A stretch of DNA of 64,000 nucleotides. It comes from Bacteroidia bacterium (lineage in GTDB: Bacteria > Bacteroidota > Ignavibacteria > SZUA-365). Below are positions 35,946 through 46,511 of this stretch, in pieces (position 1 is the first letter of the stretch; each line of letters starts with the position of its first letter). Location: contig JAOSJT010000001.1 in assembly GCA_027493955.1 (NCBI GenBank), positions 511,131-575,130 of the forward strand, in the 5' to 3' direction. The translations under genes were made by a program, and so were the position numbers. The notes under the pieces were generated by a model, which had not been told where the DNA came from, searched no databases, and was given only the letters and a program-made list of their open reading frames with translations.

Positions 35946-36914
35946 ATGCCGATACTGTGCAACTATTATCTGACCTACCGCTGTAACGCCTACTGCGACT
36001 TCTGCCATTTCGGGGATCATGCGCAGTTCCGCGGGCAGCGGCACGCGGAAACCACCGACGTGCTGCGCAACATTCCTGCGCTGTACAAACTCGGCGTGCG
36101 CTTCATCGATCTGACGGGAGGCGAGCCGCTGTTGCATCCGGATATTGACGTCATCGCGCGTTGCGCAAAGGACGCCGGAATGCGCACCAGCATCACCAGC
36201 AATGGATTGCTGTATCCGAAATTTGCGCGGCGGCTGCGGGGACTGGTGGATCTGCTCCATTTCTCACTGGACAGCGACGACGCTGCGCAGCACGACGCGT
36301 TGCGCGGTGTGCCGTGCTTCGACGAGGTGATGCGCTCGCTGGACCTGGCGGCGGAACTGGGCGAGAAACCGGATCTGATTTTTACCGCTACGAGAGACAA
36401 CTACACACGTCTCGCGGCGGTGCATGATATAGCGCGCTCGCGGGGACTGATGCTGCTCATCAATCCCGTCTTCGAGTATTTTCGGGAGGAGGACCTCCCC
36501 GAGGAAGCCCTTCGCGAGATCGAGCGCGTCGCGAAGCTCCCGATGGCCTATCTCAATCCGTCCTTCATCACGCTGCGGCGCCGGGGGGGCAACGATCCCG
36601 CCGCTCCGTTGTGTCGCGCGGCGTCCCGCGTCATCGTGATTTCGCCGGACGATCATATTCTGCTGCCTTGCTACCATCAGCACATGGAACGCATTCCCAT
36701 CGAGGGAGATTTGCTGCGCGCATACCAAAGCGAGCGCATCGCCTGGCATCGCGAGAGGGAAGGGCGCCACTCCTTCTGCAAGGGATGTACCATCAATTGC
36801 TACTTCGAACCCTCCTTCGCCTTCCCGACCAATCTGCTGTCCATCGCGTCCGTTCCTTCCAAAATCAAATACGGTTACACCAAGTACATCGTGCAGCCCC
36901 TGCGCGGGAGATGA
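35946..36914 (+). CDS. Radical SAM protein with SPASM-like C-terminal cysteines
   Basis: 322 residues from ATG 35946. A TTG at 35883 in the same frame adds 21 residues but overlaps the predicted promoter; the ribosome site is weak for both. The radical SAM [4Fe-4S] motif is C-N-A-Y-C-D-F-C (CxxxCxxC), followed by T-G-G-E-P-L-L-H and L-H-F-S-L-D-S-D. C-terminal cysteines in L-C-R-A, L-P-C-Y-H and F-C-K-G-C-T-I-N-C-Y could bind an auxiliary cluster (SPASM/Twitch style). It ends with a basic tail without a hydrophobic anchor. No peptide precursor or partner gene is adjacent, so the substrate is unknown. Confidence 0.88.
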   Translation: MPILCNYYLTYRCNAYCDFCHFGDHAQFRGQRHAETTDVLRNIPALYKLGVRFIDLTGGEPLLHPDIDVIARCAKDAGMRTSITSNGLLYPKFARRLRGLVDLLHFSLDSDDAAQHDALRGVPCFDEVMRSLDLAAELGEKPDLIFTATRDNYTRLAAVHDIARSRGLMLLINPVFEYFREEDLPEEALREIERVAKLPMAYLNPSFITLRRRGGNDPAAPLCRAASRVIVISPDDHILLPCYHQHMERIPIEGDLLRAYQSERIAWHREREGRHSFCKGCTINCYFEPSFAFPTNLLSIASVPSKIKYGYTKYIVQPLRGR

Positions 36915-36983
36915 CCGCAGGGAGGGAACCTCTTGCCGCGACCGTTCGTCAAAGCGTCGAATCGCAGGTCACCCCGAAGTGGT

Positions 36984-37015
36984 TTGCAGGAATCAGTCCC
37001 GTGTCAGTAAATTAT
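36984..37015 (+). promoter_or_regulatory. Candidate promoter of the moxR-bat operon
   Basis: TTTG (TTG at 36984-36986), a 21-nt spacer and TAAATTAT at 37008-37015, 95 nt before the moxR ATG. Confidence 0.35.
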
Positions 37016-37109
37016 TCGATACACGCTTCCGCCCGGGAATTGGCGGCGTCCCGCGATTGCGGTGACCGATACGGCGGCGATCAATTCAGAGTTTATCAGA
37101 GAGGATTGC

Positions 37110-38099
<990 letters not shown>

Positions 38100-38147
38100 C
38101 GCGGCCGCACGACAGCACGGTGACGCTATTCACAAAGTGATCAGGCG

Positions 38148-39026
38148 ATGGATACCACGCAGATTTTCAGAAATGTCCGGCAAATAGAAATCCGCACGCG
38201 GGGGCTGGTCAATCAGCTTTTCTCGGGCGAATACCATTCTGTGTTCAAAGGACGCGGCATGGAATTCACCGAGGTGCGCGAATACAATTACGGCGACGAT
38301 GTGCGCACGATAGACTGGAACGTCTCCGCGCGTTTCAACAGGCCATTCGTCAAGGTGTTCGAAGAGGAGCGCGAACTCACCGTCATGCTGCTCGTGGACA
38401 TGAGCGGTTCGCAGGATTTCGGGACCATGGTGCGCAAGAAGCGCGAAATCGCCGCGGAGCTCTGCGCGGTGCTGGCCTTCAGCGCCATCAAGAACAACGA
38501 CAAGGTGGGCATGGTCATTTTCACCGACAGGGTGGAGACCTTCATTCCTCCGAAAAAAGGGCGCTCGCATATCCTGCGCATCATTCGCGATATTCTTGCC
38601 TACCAGCCGCAGGGCAACGGGACGAATCTCAAGGCGGCGCTGGAGTACTTCACCAGCGTGACCAAGAAGCGCTCCATCGTGTTTCTGGTCTCCGATTTCA
38701 TTGACGATGGCTATCAGCGTCCGATGAAAATCGCGGCGCGCAAGCACGACCTCATCGCCGTGCGTCTCATTGACGCACGCGAGGCGGATGTGCCCGATGT
38801 GGGTCTGGTGAAACTGCGCGACGCGGAGAGCGGCAGCGAGCGTTGGATAGATACTTCACAGGCCTCGGTGCGGAAGGCGTGGCGCGAAAACTGGGAGCGA
38901 CGCTTCGAAGCACAGTCACGGGAGTTCCTGATCTCCAATGTGGACGCCATCACCATCGACGCGCGCCGCGGCTATGTGCAGCCGCTCGTGGAATTTTTCA
39001 GAATGCGGGAGAAACGCTACCGATGA
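38148..39026 (+). CDS. DUF58 family protein
   Basis: A 292-residue soluble protein with the DUF58 signature (G-x-E-F-x-E-V-R-E-Y-x-Y-G-D-D-V-R-x-I-D-W-N) and a vWA-like fold with D-M-S-G-S. It sits between moxR and the bat genes, its normal place, and probably couples the ATPase to the membrane vWA proteins. Its stop overlaps the next ATG (ATGA). Confidence 0.93.
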   Translation: MDTTQIFRNVRQIEIRTRGLVNQLFSGEYHSVFKGRGMEFTEVREYNYGDDVRTIDWNVSARFNRPFVKVFEEERELTVMLLVDMSGSQDFGTMVRKKREIAAELCAVLAFSAIKNNDKVGMVIFTDRVETFIPPKKGRSHILRIIRDILAYQPQGNGTNLKAALEYFTSVTKKRSIVFLVSDFIDDGYQRPMKIAARKHDLIAVRLIDAREADVPDVGLVKLRDAESGSERWIDTSQASVRKAWRENWERRFEAQSREFLISNVDAITIDARRGYVQPLVEFFRMREKRYR

Positions 39027-39979
39027 CGTTACGGGCAATCATACCGCTGCTGTTGCTTCTCTTCCTTCCGGCGATAGGCGCGGCGCAGGACGTGCGCGTC
39101 AAAGCGGAGGTCGATTCCACCACCTTCCAGATAGGCGAGTGGATACACACACGTCTGGAGGTTTCCGCACCGAAGGACGCAAAACTGCAATTCCCGCAAA
39201 GCGACGACGACATCGAGAACGGCGATTTCGTTTCGATAGACAACGAGGAAATGGAGGCCGGGGACCTCTCGCAGCTCGTGCGCCGCGAGATGATCATGAC
39301 GGTATTCGACACCGGCCGCATCGCGGTGACGGTGCTCGTGCGCTACCGTCTCCCCGGCGACACCACCAGTTATGTGGCACGATCCAACACCCTCACCTTC
39401 GTCATCGGCACCGTCGCCCTCGACACCAGCATCACGTTCAAGGACATCCGGGATGTGATGCACGTCTCCCTGACCGTGTGGGACTATCTGCTCATCATCG
39501 GTATCATCGCGGCGGTCGCGCTGCTCGCATGGTATTTCTACAAGCGTTGGAAACGGCGTCCTGTGATTGAAGCGGAGGAAGTACCCGAGCCCGAGCCCGA
39601 AATTCCTCCGCACGTCGAAGCGCTTGCCGCAATTGATCGTCTCGAAAAAGACGCTCCCTGGCGGCACGGCGAGCACAAGGGTGCGCAATCGCGACTGAGC
39701 GAGATTCTCCGGCAGTACATCGAACGCCGTTATCGCTTCCCGGCTCTCGAAGAAACGACTGGCGAAATCATGCGCGACGCGGTACGTTATGGCGTGGAGC
39801 GCGATATGCTCGTCGAACTCGAGCAGACGCTGCGCGTTGCAGACCTTGCGAAATTCGCGCGCTTCGAGCCGAGCATACCACAGCATGAAGACGGTGTACA
39901 CTTCGCCCGGCGATTCGTGACACGCACGACACCGGTGGCTGCTTCGTCGCTGGAGCGTGGGCAGGGAGGAGAGGCATGA
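39023..39979 (+). CDS. BatD-like single-pass membrane protein of the bat operon
   Basis: 318 residues: signal peptide (1-22, ending A-A-Q-D), a beta-sandwich ectodomain (~25-145, opening V-K-A-E-V-D-S-T-T-F-x-I-G-E, like the N-terminal strand of BatD), a TM helix (~155-177, L-L-I-I-G-I-I-A-A-V-A), and a cytoplasmic helical domain with R-L-S-E-I-L-R-Q-Y-I-E-R-R-Y as in DUF4381/BatD tails. It overlaps the DUF58 stop and the batA start by 4 nt each. It looks like a short BatD paralogue; a partner role to BatA/B is inference. Confidence 0.8.
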   Translation: MTLRAIIPLLLLLFLPAIGAAQDVRVKAEVDSTTFQIGEWIHTRLEVSAPKDAKLQFPQSDDDIENGDFVSIDNEEMEAGDLSQLVRREMIMTVFDTGRIAVTVLVRYRLPGDTTSYVARSNTLTFVIGTVALDTSITFKDIRDVMHVSLTVWDYLLIIGIIAAVALLAWYFYKRWKRRPVIEAEEVPEPEPEIPPHVEALAAIDRLEKDAPWRHGEHKGAQSRLSEILRQYIERRYRFPALEETTGEIMRDAVRYGVERDMLVELEQTLRVADLAKFARFEPSIPQHEDGVHFARRFVTRTTPVAASSLERGQGGEA

Positions 39980-40974
39980 TTCCGGAAATCACGCAATTCG
40001 CCAATCCCGCGTTTCTCTGGCTTCTGCTGCTCTTGCCACTGCTGACGGCGTGGCACGTGTGGAAGCGGAACCGCCTCACCGCCTCGCTGCGTCACTCTTC
40101 GCTCGACGTATTGCGCGGGTTGCCTTCCGGCTGGCGCGCGCATCTGCGCCACCTGCCCTTCGCCCTGCGCATGCTCGCGCTTGCGGCGCTCATCATCGCC
40201 TTCGCGCGTCCGCAGACCTCGGCGCGGGGGGAGAATGTGTACCGCGAGGGAATTGATATCACTATTGTGCTCGACATTTCCGGCTCCATGCTGGCGGAAG
40301 ATTTTCGTCCCAACCGCCTCGAAGCGGCAAAAACCGTGGCGCAGGAATTTATCCTCGGCCGCGAAAGCGACCGCATCGGCCTGGTGATTTTCGCCGGCGA
40401 GAGTTTTACGCAGTGTCCGCTCACCACCGACTACAGCGTACTCGTGGATCTCCTGAAAAAAGTGAAAACCGGCTATCTGCAGGACGGCACAGCGATAGGG
40501 GAAGGCGTGGCCAACGCGGTGAATCGCATGAAGAACAGCAAGGCGAAAAGCCGCGTGATGATTGTTCTCACCGACGGGGTCAACAACATGGGCTCCATCG
40601 ATCCGGCCACCGCGGCCGAGATAGCCGCCACCTTCGGCATCCGCATGTACACCATCGGTGTGGGCACGCGGGGAACGGCGCCGTATCCGTTTAAAACGCC
40701 GTTCGGCATTCAGTATCAGCAGATGCCGGTGGAGATTGACGAGACCATGCTGCGGCAGGTGGCCGAGCTGACCGGCGGCGAGTACTTCCGCGCAACGGGG
40801 AACCGTGCGTTGCGCGAGATCTACGAACGCATAGACAAAATGGAGCGCACACGCGTGGAAGTCACGGAATTTCACCGCTACACGGAGCTGTTCTACGGAT
40901 TCGTGCTGTGGGCGCTCGCTTTGTTTGCCGCGGAATTGCTGCTGCGCGCCTTCGTGTTCCGGAAAATTCCCTAG
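39976..40974 (+). CDS. batA: BatA, membrane-anchored vWA protein
   Basis: 332 residues: two N-terminal TM helices (~12-27, ~63-78), a cytoplasm- or periplasm-facing vWA domain with intact MIDAS D100-I-S-G-S, T at the T-T-D-Y site and V-L-T-D-G-V-N-N, and a C-terminal TM (F-V-L-W-A-L-A-L-F-A-A-E-L). Bat proteins support oxygen/stress tolerance in Bacteroides and pathogen virulence in Francisella and Leptospira relatives; the molecular role is unsettled. Confidence 0.93.
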   Translation: MIPEITQFANPAFLWLLLLLPLLTAWHVWKRNRLTASLRHSSLDVLRGLPSGWRAHLRHLPFALRMLALAALIIAFARPQTSARGENVYREGIDITIVLDISGSMLAEDFRPNRLEAAKTVAQEFILGRESDRIGLVIFAGESFTQCPLTTDYSVLVDLLKKVKTGYLQDGTAIGEGVANAVNRMKNSKAKSRVMIVLTDGVNNMGSIDPATAAEIAATFGIRMYTIGVGTRGTAPYPFKTPFGIQYQQMPVEIDETMLRQVAELTGGEYFRATGNRALREIYERIDKMERTRVEVTEFHRYTELFYGFVLWALALFAAELLLRAFVFRKIP

Positions 40975-40996
40975 CAATGACAAACAGGTCGCATCG

Positions 40997-42037
40997 ATGA
41001 TTAAATTCGCCCATCCGGAATATCTCACCTGGCTGTTCGCGCTGCCGGCGCTGGCCGCGCTGTTCTGGTATGTGTGGTTTCGGCAGCGGCGGGGGATGCG
41101 GCGCTACGGCGACAGCGCGCTCGTCAGACGCATGATACCCGAACGCAGCGGGGTCAAGCATTGGTTGCGCATGTCGCTGATTCTTCTTGCCGCCGCGTCG
41201 CTCATCGTGGCGCTGGCCAATCCCAAAGTCGGCACGCGCTTCGAAGAAGTCACGCGCAGCGGCATTGACATTATCGTCGCGGTGGACGTGTCCAACAGCA
41301 TGCGCGCGGAGGACATTCAACCCAACCGCATAAAAGCCGCCAAAAAAGAACTGCAAAACCTCATTAACAATCTCAAGGGCGATCGCATCGGCATCATCGT
41401 GTTCGCCGGCGACGGCTATACGCAACTGCCTCTCACGTCGGATTACAACGCGGCCCTCATGCTCACCGATGTAATCACGACGGGCATCGCCCCCAAGCCG
41501 GGTACCGCCATAGGCACCGCCATCAATCTTGCGCGCGAGTCCTTCGAGAAGGAGGAGGGCAAGTACAAGGCGCTGGTGATCATCACCGACGGAGAGAATC
41601 ATGAAGACGATCCCGTCGAGGCAGCACGCGAAGCGGCGGATGAGGGCATCGTCATTCACACTATCGGCATGGGCTCGCTCGAAGGCGCACCGATTCCCGC
41701 GGGCGACAGTCCCAACGCCGGTTACAAGCGCGACAACAGCGGCGAGATGGTTCTCTCGCGGCTCGATGCGGAAACCTTGCAGAACATCGCCGCGGCGACG
41801 GAGGGGACCTTCACGCAGGCCGTCAGCGGCAGGGACAATCTCGCCACCGTGTTCGAGCAGATCGAGCGCATGGAGAAAAAGGAATTCGGTACGAGACAAT
41901 TCACCGATTTCGAGGATCGTTTCCAGTTTCCCCTTGCGCTCGGATTGCTGTTGCTCATAGGCGAATTGTTTCTATCCGAAACGCGCAACCGTTTCCTCGC
42001 GCGCTTCTCCATTTTCGCCCCGAAGGAAAATGACTGA
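40997..42037 (+). CDS. batB: BatB, membrane-anchored vWA protein
   Basis: 346 residues from ATG 40997. Same layout as BatA: N-terminal TM pair, vWA domain with MIDAS D97-V-S-N-S, I-I-T-D-G-E-N-H, and a C-terminal TM helix. Paralogous with BatA and expected to form a complex with it. It lies 22 nt after batA. Confidence 0.93.
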   Translation: MIKFAHPEYLTWLFALPALAALFWYVWFRQRRGMRRYGDSALVRRMIPERSGVKHWLRMSLILLAAASLIVALANPKVGTRFEEVTRSGIDIIVAVDVSNSMRAEDIQPNRIKAAKKELQNLINNLKGDRIGIIVFAGDGYTQLPLTSDYNAALMLTDVITTGIAPKPGTAIGTAINLARESFEKEEGKYKALVIITDGENHEDDPVEAAREAADEGIVIHTIGMGSLEGAPIPAGDSPNAGYKRDNSGEMVLSRLDAETLQNIAAATEGTFTQAVSGRDNLATVFEQIERMEKKEFGTRQFTDFEDRFQFPLALGLLLLIGELFLSETRNRFLARFSIFAPKEND

Positions 42038-42052
42038 ACCGGAGATGACACG

Positions 42053-42895
42053 ATGAACAGGATACAGCTTCTCGCACTTGCTCTGGCGCTCCTTCTCCCT
42101 GCCGCTTCCGCGACCGCGCAGTCTTACCGCGGCCTCGTAAACGACGCGAACGAGGCCTACCGGCAGAAGAAATACGATGCTGCCCGCGACGGCTATGCGA
42201 AAGCGTCGAAGGAAAAACCCGACCGCATCGAAAGCTGGTTCAACAGCGGGAATACCGCCTACCGCACCGATGACATACAGACCGCGCTCAAGCAGTACGA
42301 ACAGGCCGGGAAGCGGGCCCGCAGCAAGGAGGAAGTCGCCGGCGCACTGTACAACGCCGGAAACGTGTTCCTGAACGCCGCGGAGAAGGGCGCCGACAAT
42401 CCCGTTCTCACGCAGGCCGCGGGAGGCGACGCCGCAAAACTCCGCATGGAAGGGTACCGGCAGGCCATCGGTATGTACAAGCAGGCGCTCAAACTCCATC
42501 CCTCCGACGCGGACGCACGCTACAACCTCACGTATGCGCGGAAGAAGCTCGATGAGCTTCAGCAACAGCAGCAGAATCAAAATCAGAATCAGGACAAGAA
42601 ACAGGAAAAACAGGACAAGAATCAGGATCAGCAGAATCAGGATAAGAGCAAGCAGGAAGAGCAGCAGAAACAGGATAAACAGGATCAGCAACAGCAGCAA
42701 CAGCAGAACCAGAAAGATCAGCAGCAGAAGGATAAGGCGAAGCAGGACCAGCAACAGCAGCAGAAACCGCAGCCGCAAATGTCCAAGCAGCAGGCGGAGC
42801 AGATTTTACGCGCCCTGGAACGCCAGGAAAAAGATTTACAAAAAGAAAAGCGGCAGCAGGTGCCTGTCCGAATTCAGGTGGAAAAAGACTGGTAA
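42053..42895 (+). CDS. batC: BatC, exported TPR protein with Gln/Lys-rich tail
   Basis: 280 residues. Signal peptide (1-23), then TPR motifs (Y-D-A-A-R-D-G-Y-A-K-A, W-F-N-S-G-N-T-A-Y, A-L-K-L-H-P-S-D-A-D-A-R-Y-N-L) and a ~110-residue low-complexity stretch of Gln, Asn, Lys and Asp followed by a helical end (Q-I-L-R-A-L-E-R-Q-E-K-D). This layout, including the Q-rich insert, is typical of BatC. 15 nt after batB. Confidence 0.9.
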   Translation: MNRIQLLALALALLLPAASATAQSYRGLVNDANEAYRQKKYDAARDGYAKASKEKPDRIESWFNSGNTAYRTDDIQTALKQYEQAGKRARSKEEVAGALYNAGNVFLNAAEKGADNPVLTQAAGGDAAKLRMEGYRQAIGMYKQALKLHPSDADARYNLTYARKKLDELQQQQQNQNQNQDKKQEKQDKNQDQQNQDKSKQEEQQKQDKQDQQQQQQQNQKDQQQKDKAKQDQQQQQKPQPQMSKQQAEQILRALERQEKDLQKEKRQQVPVRIQVEKDW

Positions 42896-42899
42896 ACCC

Positions 42900-44783
42900 A
42901 TGAACTCCGTGCGCAGACATGCTCCCATGATATCCCTGCTGCCGGGCGGCGCGCTCGCCCTGCTGTGTCTCTTGTGCCTGGCGATACCGGCGGCGGCACA
43001 GCAGGCGCAATTCATGGCCAGCGTGGACAGGACGGAAGTGCCGATGGGACAGCAGTTCCAGGTGACGTTCACACTATCGGGCGGGAGTCTCAAGCGCTAT
43101 TCCGACTTCCGTGCCCCGGATATGAATCGCGACTTCCTCACCCTCGCCGGCCCCAGCACCTCGCAGAGCATGCAGGTAATCAACGGACGCGTGTCCACCA
43201 GTATCGCCTGGACCTTTGTCTTACAGGCTCGAAATACAGGGACGTTTACGCTCCCGCCGGCGTCCATCAATTACGATGGCGCGGTCATGAAGACCAATAC
43301 GATCAAAATTACCGTCACCCGCGCCGCGCCGCAGACGCAGCAGCAACAGCAGCAAGGCCGGCAGCAGGGCGGAAATGCGCAGGTGGAACTCGGCGACAAT
43401 CTCTTCATTCGCGCTATCGCCAACAAGACCAATGTGTGGATGGGCGAGCCCATCACCGTGACCTACAAACTGTATTCGCGCGTGGCCTTTCAATTGGATA
43501 ATCCCATCAAGCTGCCGCGCATGATCGGTTTCTGGAGCGAAGACATCGAAGCGCCGACACAGCTGCAGCCCCGGGTTGAAGTGTACAACGGCAAGCAGTA
43601 CGAAACCTATATGCTGCGCAAGGTGCTCTACTTCCCGACACAGTCCGGCAATCTCACCATCGAGCCCTTCGAAATCGGAACCACGGTGCGTGCCCGCAAA
43701 CGCCGTAGCACCGGCGATGACTTCTTCGACCGCTTTTTCAGCGACCCGTATTTCGATTCCTATGAGAGCGTGAAGAAAACCCTGCTGACCGAAAAGGTGA
43801 AGGTGACGGTCAAGCCCCTGCCGGAGGAGGGAAAACCGAAGAACTTCACCGGTGTCGTGGGCAGCTACAGCATGGATGCTTCGCTGGACAGGACACAACT
43901 CAAAACCAATGAAACCGCCACGCTGACTCTGCTGCTCAAGGGAAAAGGGAACCTCCGTCTGCTCGATGCCCCCGTACTGGAATTTCCGTCCGGCATCGAT
44001 CACTACGATCCGACCATCACGGAGGATGTGAAGCTGTCGGAAGGATCCATGACCGGATCCAAGACCTTCGAGTATCTTTTAGTGCCGCGTTTCCCGGGCA
44101 AGTCCACGATACCGCCGGTCGAGTTCAGCTATTTCGACCTGGACAAAAAGCGCTATGCCACGCTTCGCAGCGACGCCTTCTCCCTCACCATCGAGGAGGG
44201 GGAATCGCGCCGACAGGCGGGTACCGTCGAGCAGAAAATGATAGATTATCTCGCGCTCGACGTCCGCGCTCCGAAAGCGCTGCCTCCCGACGGCATCCGG
44301 CCCGGCCGGCAGGGGATAGGAGTCATCGGACTGGCGGGTCTGTATATTCTGCCGCTCCTGGCTTTCGTCGGAGCGCTTGCATGGAAACGTCGTTACGACC
44401 GTATTCATGGCGACACCGCCGGGCTCAAGCGCCGCCGCGCCACACGCGTCGCGGAGAAGCATCTCGGACGCTCCAAGCAATATCTGGATAAAGGCAACAT
44501 TGACGAGTACTATCTCGAAATCGCGCGGGCGCTCTGGGGCTATGTGCAGGACACGCTTGGTCTCCCCACATCCATGACGGCGTCTGCGACCGTGGCCGAG
44601 CAGCTCGCGGCGCGCGATGTGCCGGACGAAGTTGTGCAACGCATGCTCCGCGCCCTGCACGCGGTAGACTATGCCCGTTTTTCTCCTTCGCGAGCCGAGA
44701 TGGCCGAAATGCGCGATTTGTACACCGGCAGCAAGAATGCGATTATCGAGACGGAGCAGAATCTGAAGGGGAGGAAATCATGA
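42900..44783 (+). CDS. batD: BatD, large single-pass membrane protein
   Basis: 627 residues from ATG 42900, 4 nt after batC. The long frame upstream to 42534 is a batC shadow. Signal peptide (to ~35), then several beta-sandwich domains (F-M-A-S-V-D-R-T-E-V-P-M-G-Q-Q-F opening; D-N-L-F-I-R-A-I; later V-G-S-Y-S-M-D-A-S-L-D-R), a TM helix (~480-500) and a cytoplasmic basic helical tail. Matches BatD (oxygen tolerance) in order and place. Confidence 0.92.
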   Translation: MNSVRRHAPMISLLPGGALALLCLLCLAIPAAAQQAQFMASVDRTEVPMGQQFQVTFTLSGGSLKRYSDFRAPDMNRDFLTLAGPSTSQSMQVINGRVSTSIAWTFVLQARNTGTFTLPPASINYDGAVMKTNTIKITVTRAAPQTQQQQQQGRQQGGNAQVELGDNLFIRAIANKTNVWMGEPITVTYKLYSRVAFQLDNPIKLPRMIGFWSEDIEAPTQLQPRVEVYNGKQYETYMLRKVLYFPTQSGNLTIEPFEIGTTVRARKRRSTGDDFFDRFFSDPYFDSYESVKKTLLTEKVKVTVKPLPEEGKPKNFTGVVGSYSMDASLDRTQLKTNETATLTLLLKGKGNLRLLDAPVLEFPSGIDHYDPTITEDVKLSEGSMTGSKTFEYLLVPRFPGKSTIPPVEFSYFDLDKKRYATLRSDAFSLTIEEGESRRQAGTVEQKMIDYLALDVRAPKALPPDGIRPGRQGIGVIGLAGLYILPLLAFVGALAWKRRYDRIHGDTAGLKRRRATRVAEKHLGRSKQYLDKGNIDEYYLEIARALWGYVQDTLGLPTSMTASATVAEQLAARDVPDEVVQRMLRALHAVDYARFSPSRAEMAEMRDLYTGSKNAIIETEQNLKGRKS

Positions 44784-45538
44784 AGCTTCTCCTTCGTGCC
44801 GGCGTTTTCCTGTTGCTGACGATGCACGCCTGGTCAAGTTCGGGACCCGCGGTCCGTTTCGCCGAAGCCCTGCAGTCCTATAAAAGCGGCCAGTACTCCG
44901 AAGCGATATCGCTGCTCGAGTCGCTGGCGCGTGATGGTCACGCGGGATACGAAGTGCAATACAATCTCGGAAACGCGTACTACAAGAACGGCGACATCGG
45001 AAAAAGCGTCCTCGCGTTTCAGCGTGCCTTACGATTGCGGCCGACGGACGAGGACGCGACGCACAATCTCAATGTCGTGCTGGCGCGAACCCGCGATCGG
45101 GTCGAGCCCATGCCGCTGCTCTTTTTTGTACAATGGTGGAACGATCTGAAGATGTCCCGGCTGCCCGATGATTTTCTCCTCTGGTCGGTGATTTTCCTCT
45201 GGCTGACCGCTGCCGCGGCTTTTGTGTTCTTCGGTTTCAGGTCCACCTTCGTACGACGCCTGGCGCTGGTGGGCGGTGTGTTGATCGCGTTGTGTTTCGC
45301 GGCAAGTTTTTCATTGTACAGCGAGCGGCTGGCGGATTTCCATCAGCGAAACTTTGCCGTTGTCATGGCGGCACAGCTCTCCGTGAAAAGCGCACCGGAT
45401 GAATCGGGCATAGAGAGCTTCATTATTCACGAGGGACTCACCGTCGAAATTCTCGAGCGCCGCGACGAACAGCTCCTCATCCGCCTCGCGGACGGCAAAC
45501 AGGGTTGGATACCCTCCTCACAGATCGAAAGAATCTGA
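44780..45538 (+). CDS. batE: BatE, TPR and SH3-like membrane protein
   Basis: 252 residues. ATG overlaps the batD stop by 4 nt. Signal peptide, TPR (Y-N-L-G-N-A-Y-Y-K-N-G-D-I-G-K-S-V-L-A-F-Q-R-A-L-R), two TM helices (~135-155, ~165-180) and a C-terminal bacterial SH3-like domain ending Q-G-W-I-P-S-S-Q-I-E. This is the BatE layout and closes the operon. Confidence 0.92.
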   Translation: MKLLLRAGVFLLLTMHAWSSSGPAVRFAEALQSYKSGQYSEAISLLESLARDGHAGYEVQYNLGNAYYKNGDIGKSVLAFQRALRLRPTDEDATHNLNVVLARTRDRVEPMPLLFFVQWWNDLKMSRLPDDFLLWSVIFLWLTAAAAFVFFGFRSTFVRRLALVGGVLIALCFAASFSLYSERLADFHQRNFAVVMAAQLSVKSAPDESGIESFIIHEGLTVEILERRDEQLLIRLADGKQGWIPSSQIERI

Positions 45539-45659
45539 GCCTCCAGCCCTTGAGCTCTTCTTTCCTGTGTCGCATCCGCTGCGGGAGACGGCTCAAGCGG
45601 AGCACGGATCAGGGAGCCGGCTGCGGAAGCAGTTTTATCGGAGCGCACATCTTCCTGAG

Positions 45660-45690
45660 TTGAATGTTAGGGCTGCTGTGGGTATTTTCA
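45660..45690 (+). promoter_or_regulatory. Candidate promoter of the outer-membrane protein pair
   Basis: TTG at 45660-45662, 20-nt spacer, TATTTTCA at 45683-45690; the ATG follows 32 nt later. Confidence 0.4.
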
Positions 45691-45722
45691 AGCATTGAGC
45701 ATCCGGAACAAAGCCGAATTCC

Positions 45723-46487
45723 ATGAAACGTCGTTCTGTCGTCCTTGTCTTTTCAGTGGTCCTGCTCGCCTGCGCTTCGACCGCATCGGCGCAGCGCGAA
45801 GATGATATTCTCCGCCCCGTGCCTTTCCGCTTTCATGTGGGTCCCCTGATTGGCCTGGGGTACAATGCCTCCTACGGCGAGTTTCAGACCTTGTGTCAGT
45901 GTGAATACAGCGCCGGATACGGCTTCGGACCCATTATCGGCGGCTTCATTGATTATCCTGTCAGTCGTGATCTGTCCGTGTATGTCGTCGGCGGAACGCA
46001 GTCTCTCAACGCGTCCTATGACAAGGCGCAGCAGCGCTACGAGTACGTTGAGCAGATGGGGCAGTTTCGCGCCATAGATTTCGAGCTCGAAACCGACCTG
46101 ACGCTGTACACCTTCGGTGTCGGGACCTATGTAAAATGGGATACTCCGGTGTCCGGACTCTATCTTGCGGCCGGGCCGGAATTCGGTTTTGTCTTGTACA
46201 GCAACATCGAGGAGACGGAGCGCATCGTGTCTCCGGGCTACACCTATATCCCCTCCGGCGAGCGCGAAAGCGTATTCATGGATGGCGGCCTGAGTGAGTA
46301 TTACGATGCCAACACATTCCGTATGGCTGTGGCGGGAAAAATCGGGTACATCATTCCGATACTTGACCGGCTTGCCATCGCGCCTGAATTCACCGTCGCC
46401 GTGCCGTTCACGTCGGTAACGGCGGAGTATGGTACCTGGAAAATTCTTCCGTATCAATTCACCATCGCAGCCCGTTTCGGTATCTGA
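45723..46487 (+). CDS. Outer-membrane beta-barrel protein
   Basis: 254 residues with signal peptide ending A-S-A-Q. The mature part alternates amphipathic strands and ends in F-T-I-A-A-R-F-G-I, a typical barrel C-terminal strand with aromatic and apolar residues. It resembles OmpA-like or PorT-like 8-12 strand barrels (outer membrane protein beta-barrel families). A C-x-C motif (L-C-Q-C-E-Y) lies in the first loop and is shared with the next gene. Its function is not known. Confidence 0.75.
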   Translation: MKRRSVVLVFSVVLLACASTASAQREDDILRPVPFRFHVGPLIGLGYNASYGEFQTLCQCEYSAGYGFGPIIGGFIDYPVSRDLSVYVVGGTQSLNASYDKAQQRYEYVEQMGQFRAIDFELETDLTLYTFGVGTYVKWDTPVSGLYLAAGPEFGFVLYSNIEETERIVSPGYTYIPSGERESVFMDGGLSEYYDANTFRMAVAGKIGYIIPILDRLAIAPEFTVAVPFTSVTAEYGTWKILPYQFTIAARFGI

Positions 46488-46511
46488 CATCCTTCCTTTT
46501 CAGGAGTATTC

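Noticed and set aside
42534-42899. An extended N-terminus for BatD
   Set aside because: The Arg/Ser/Asn-rich stretch is batC read in another frame; ATG 42900 starts a proper signal peptide.
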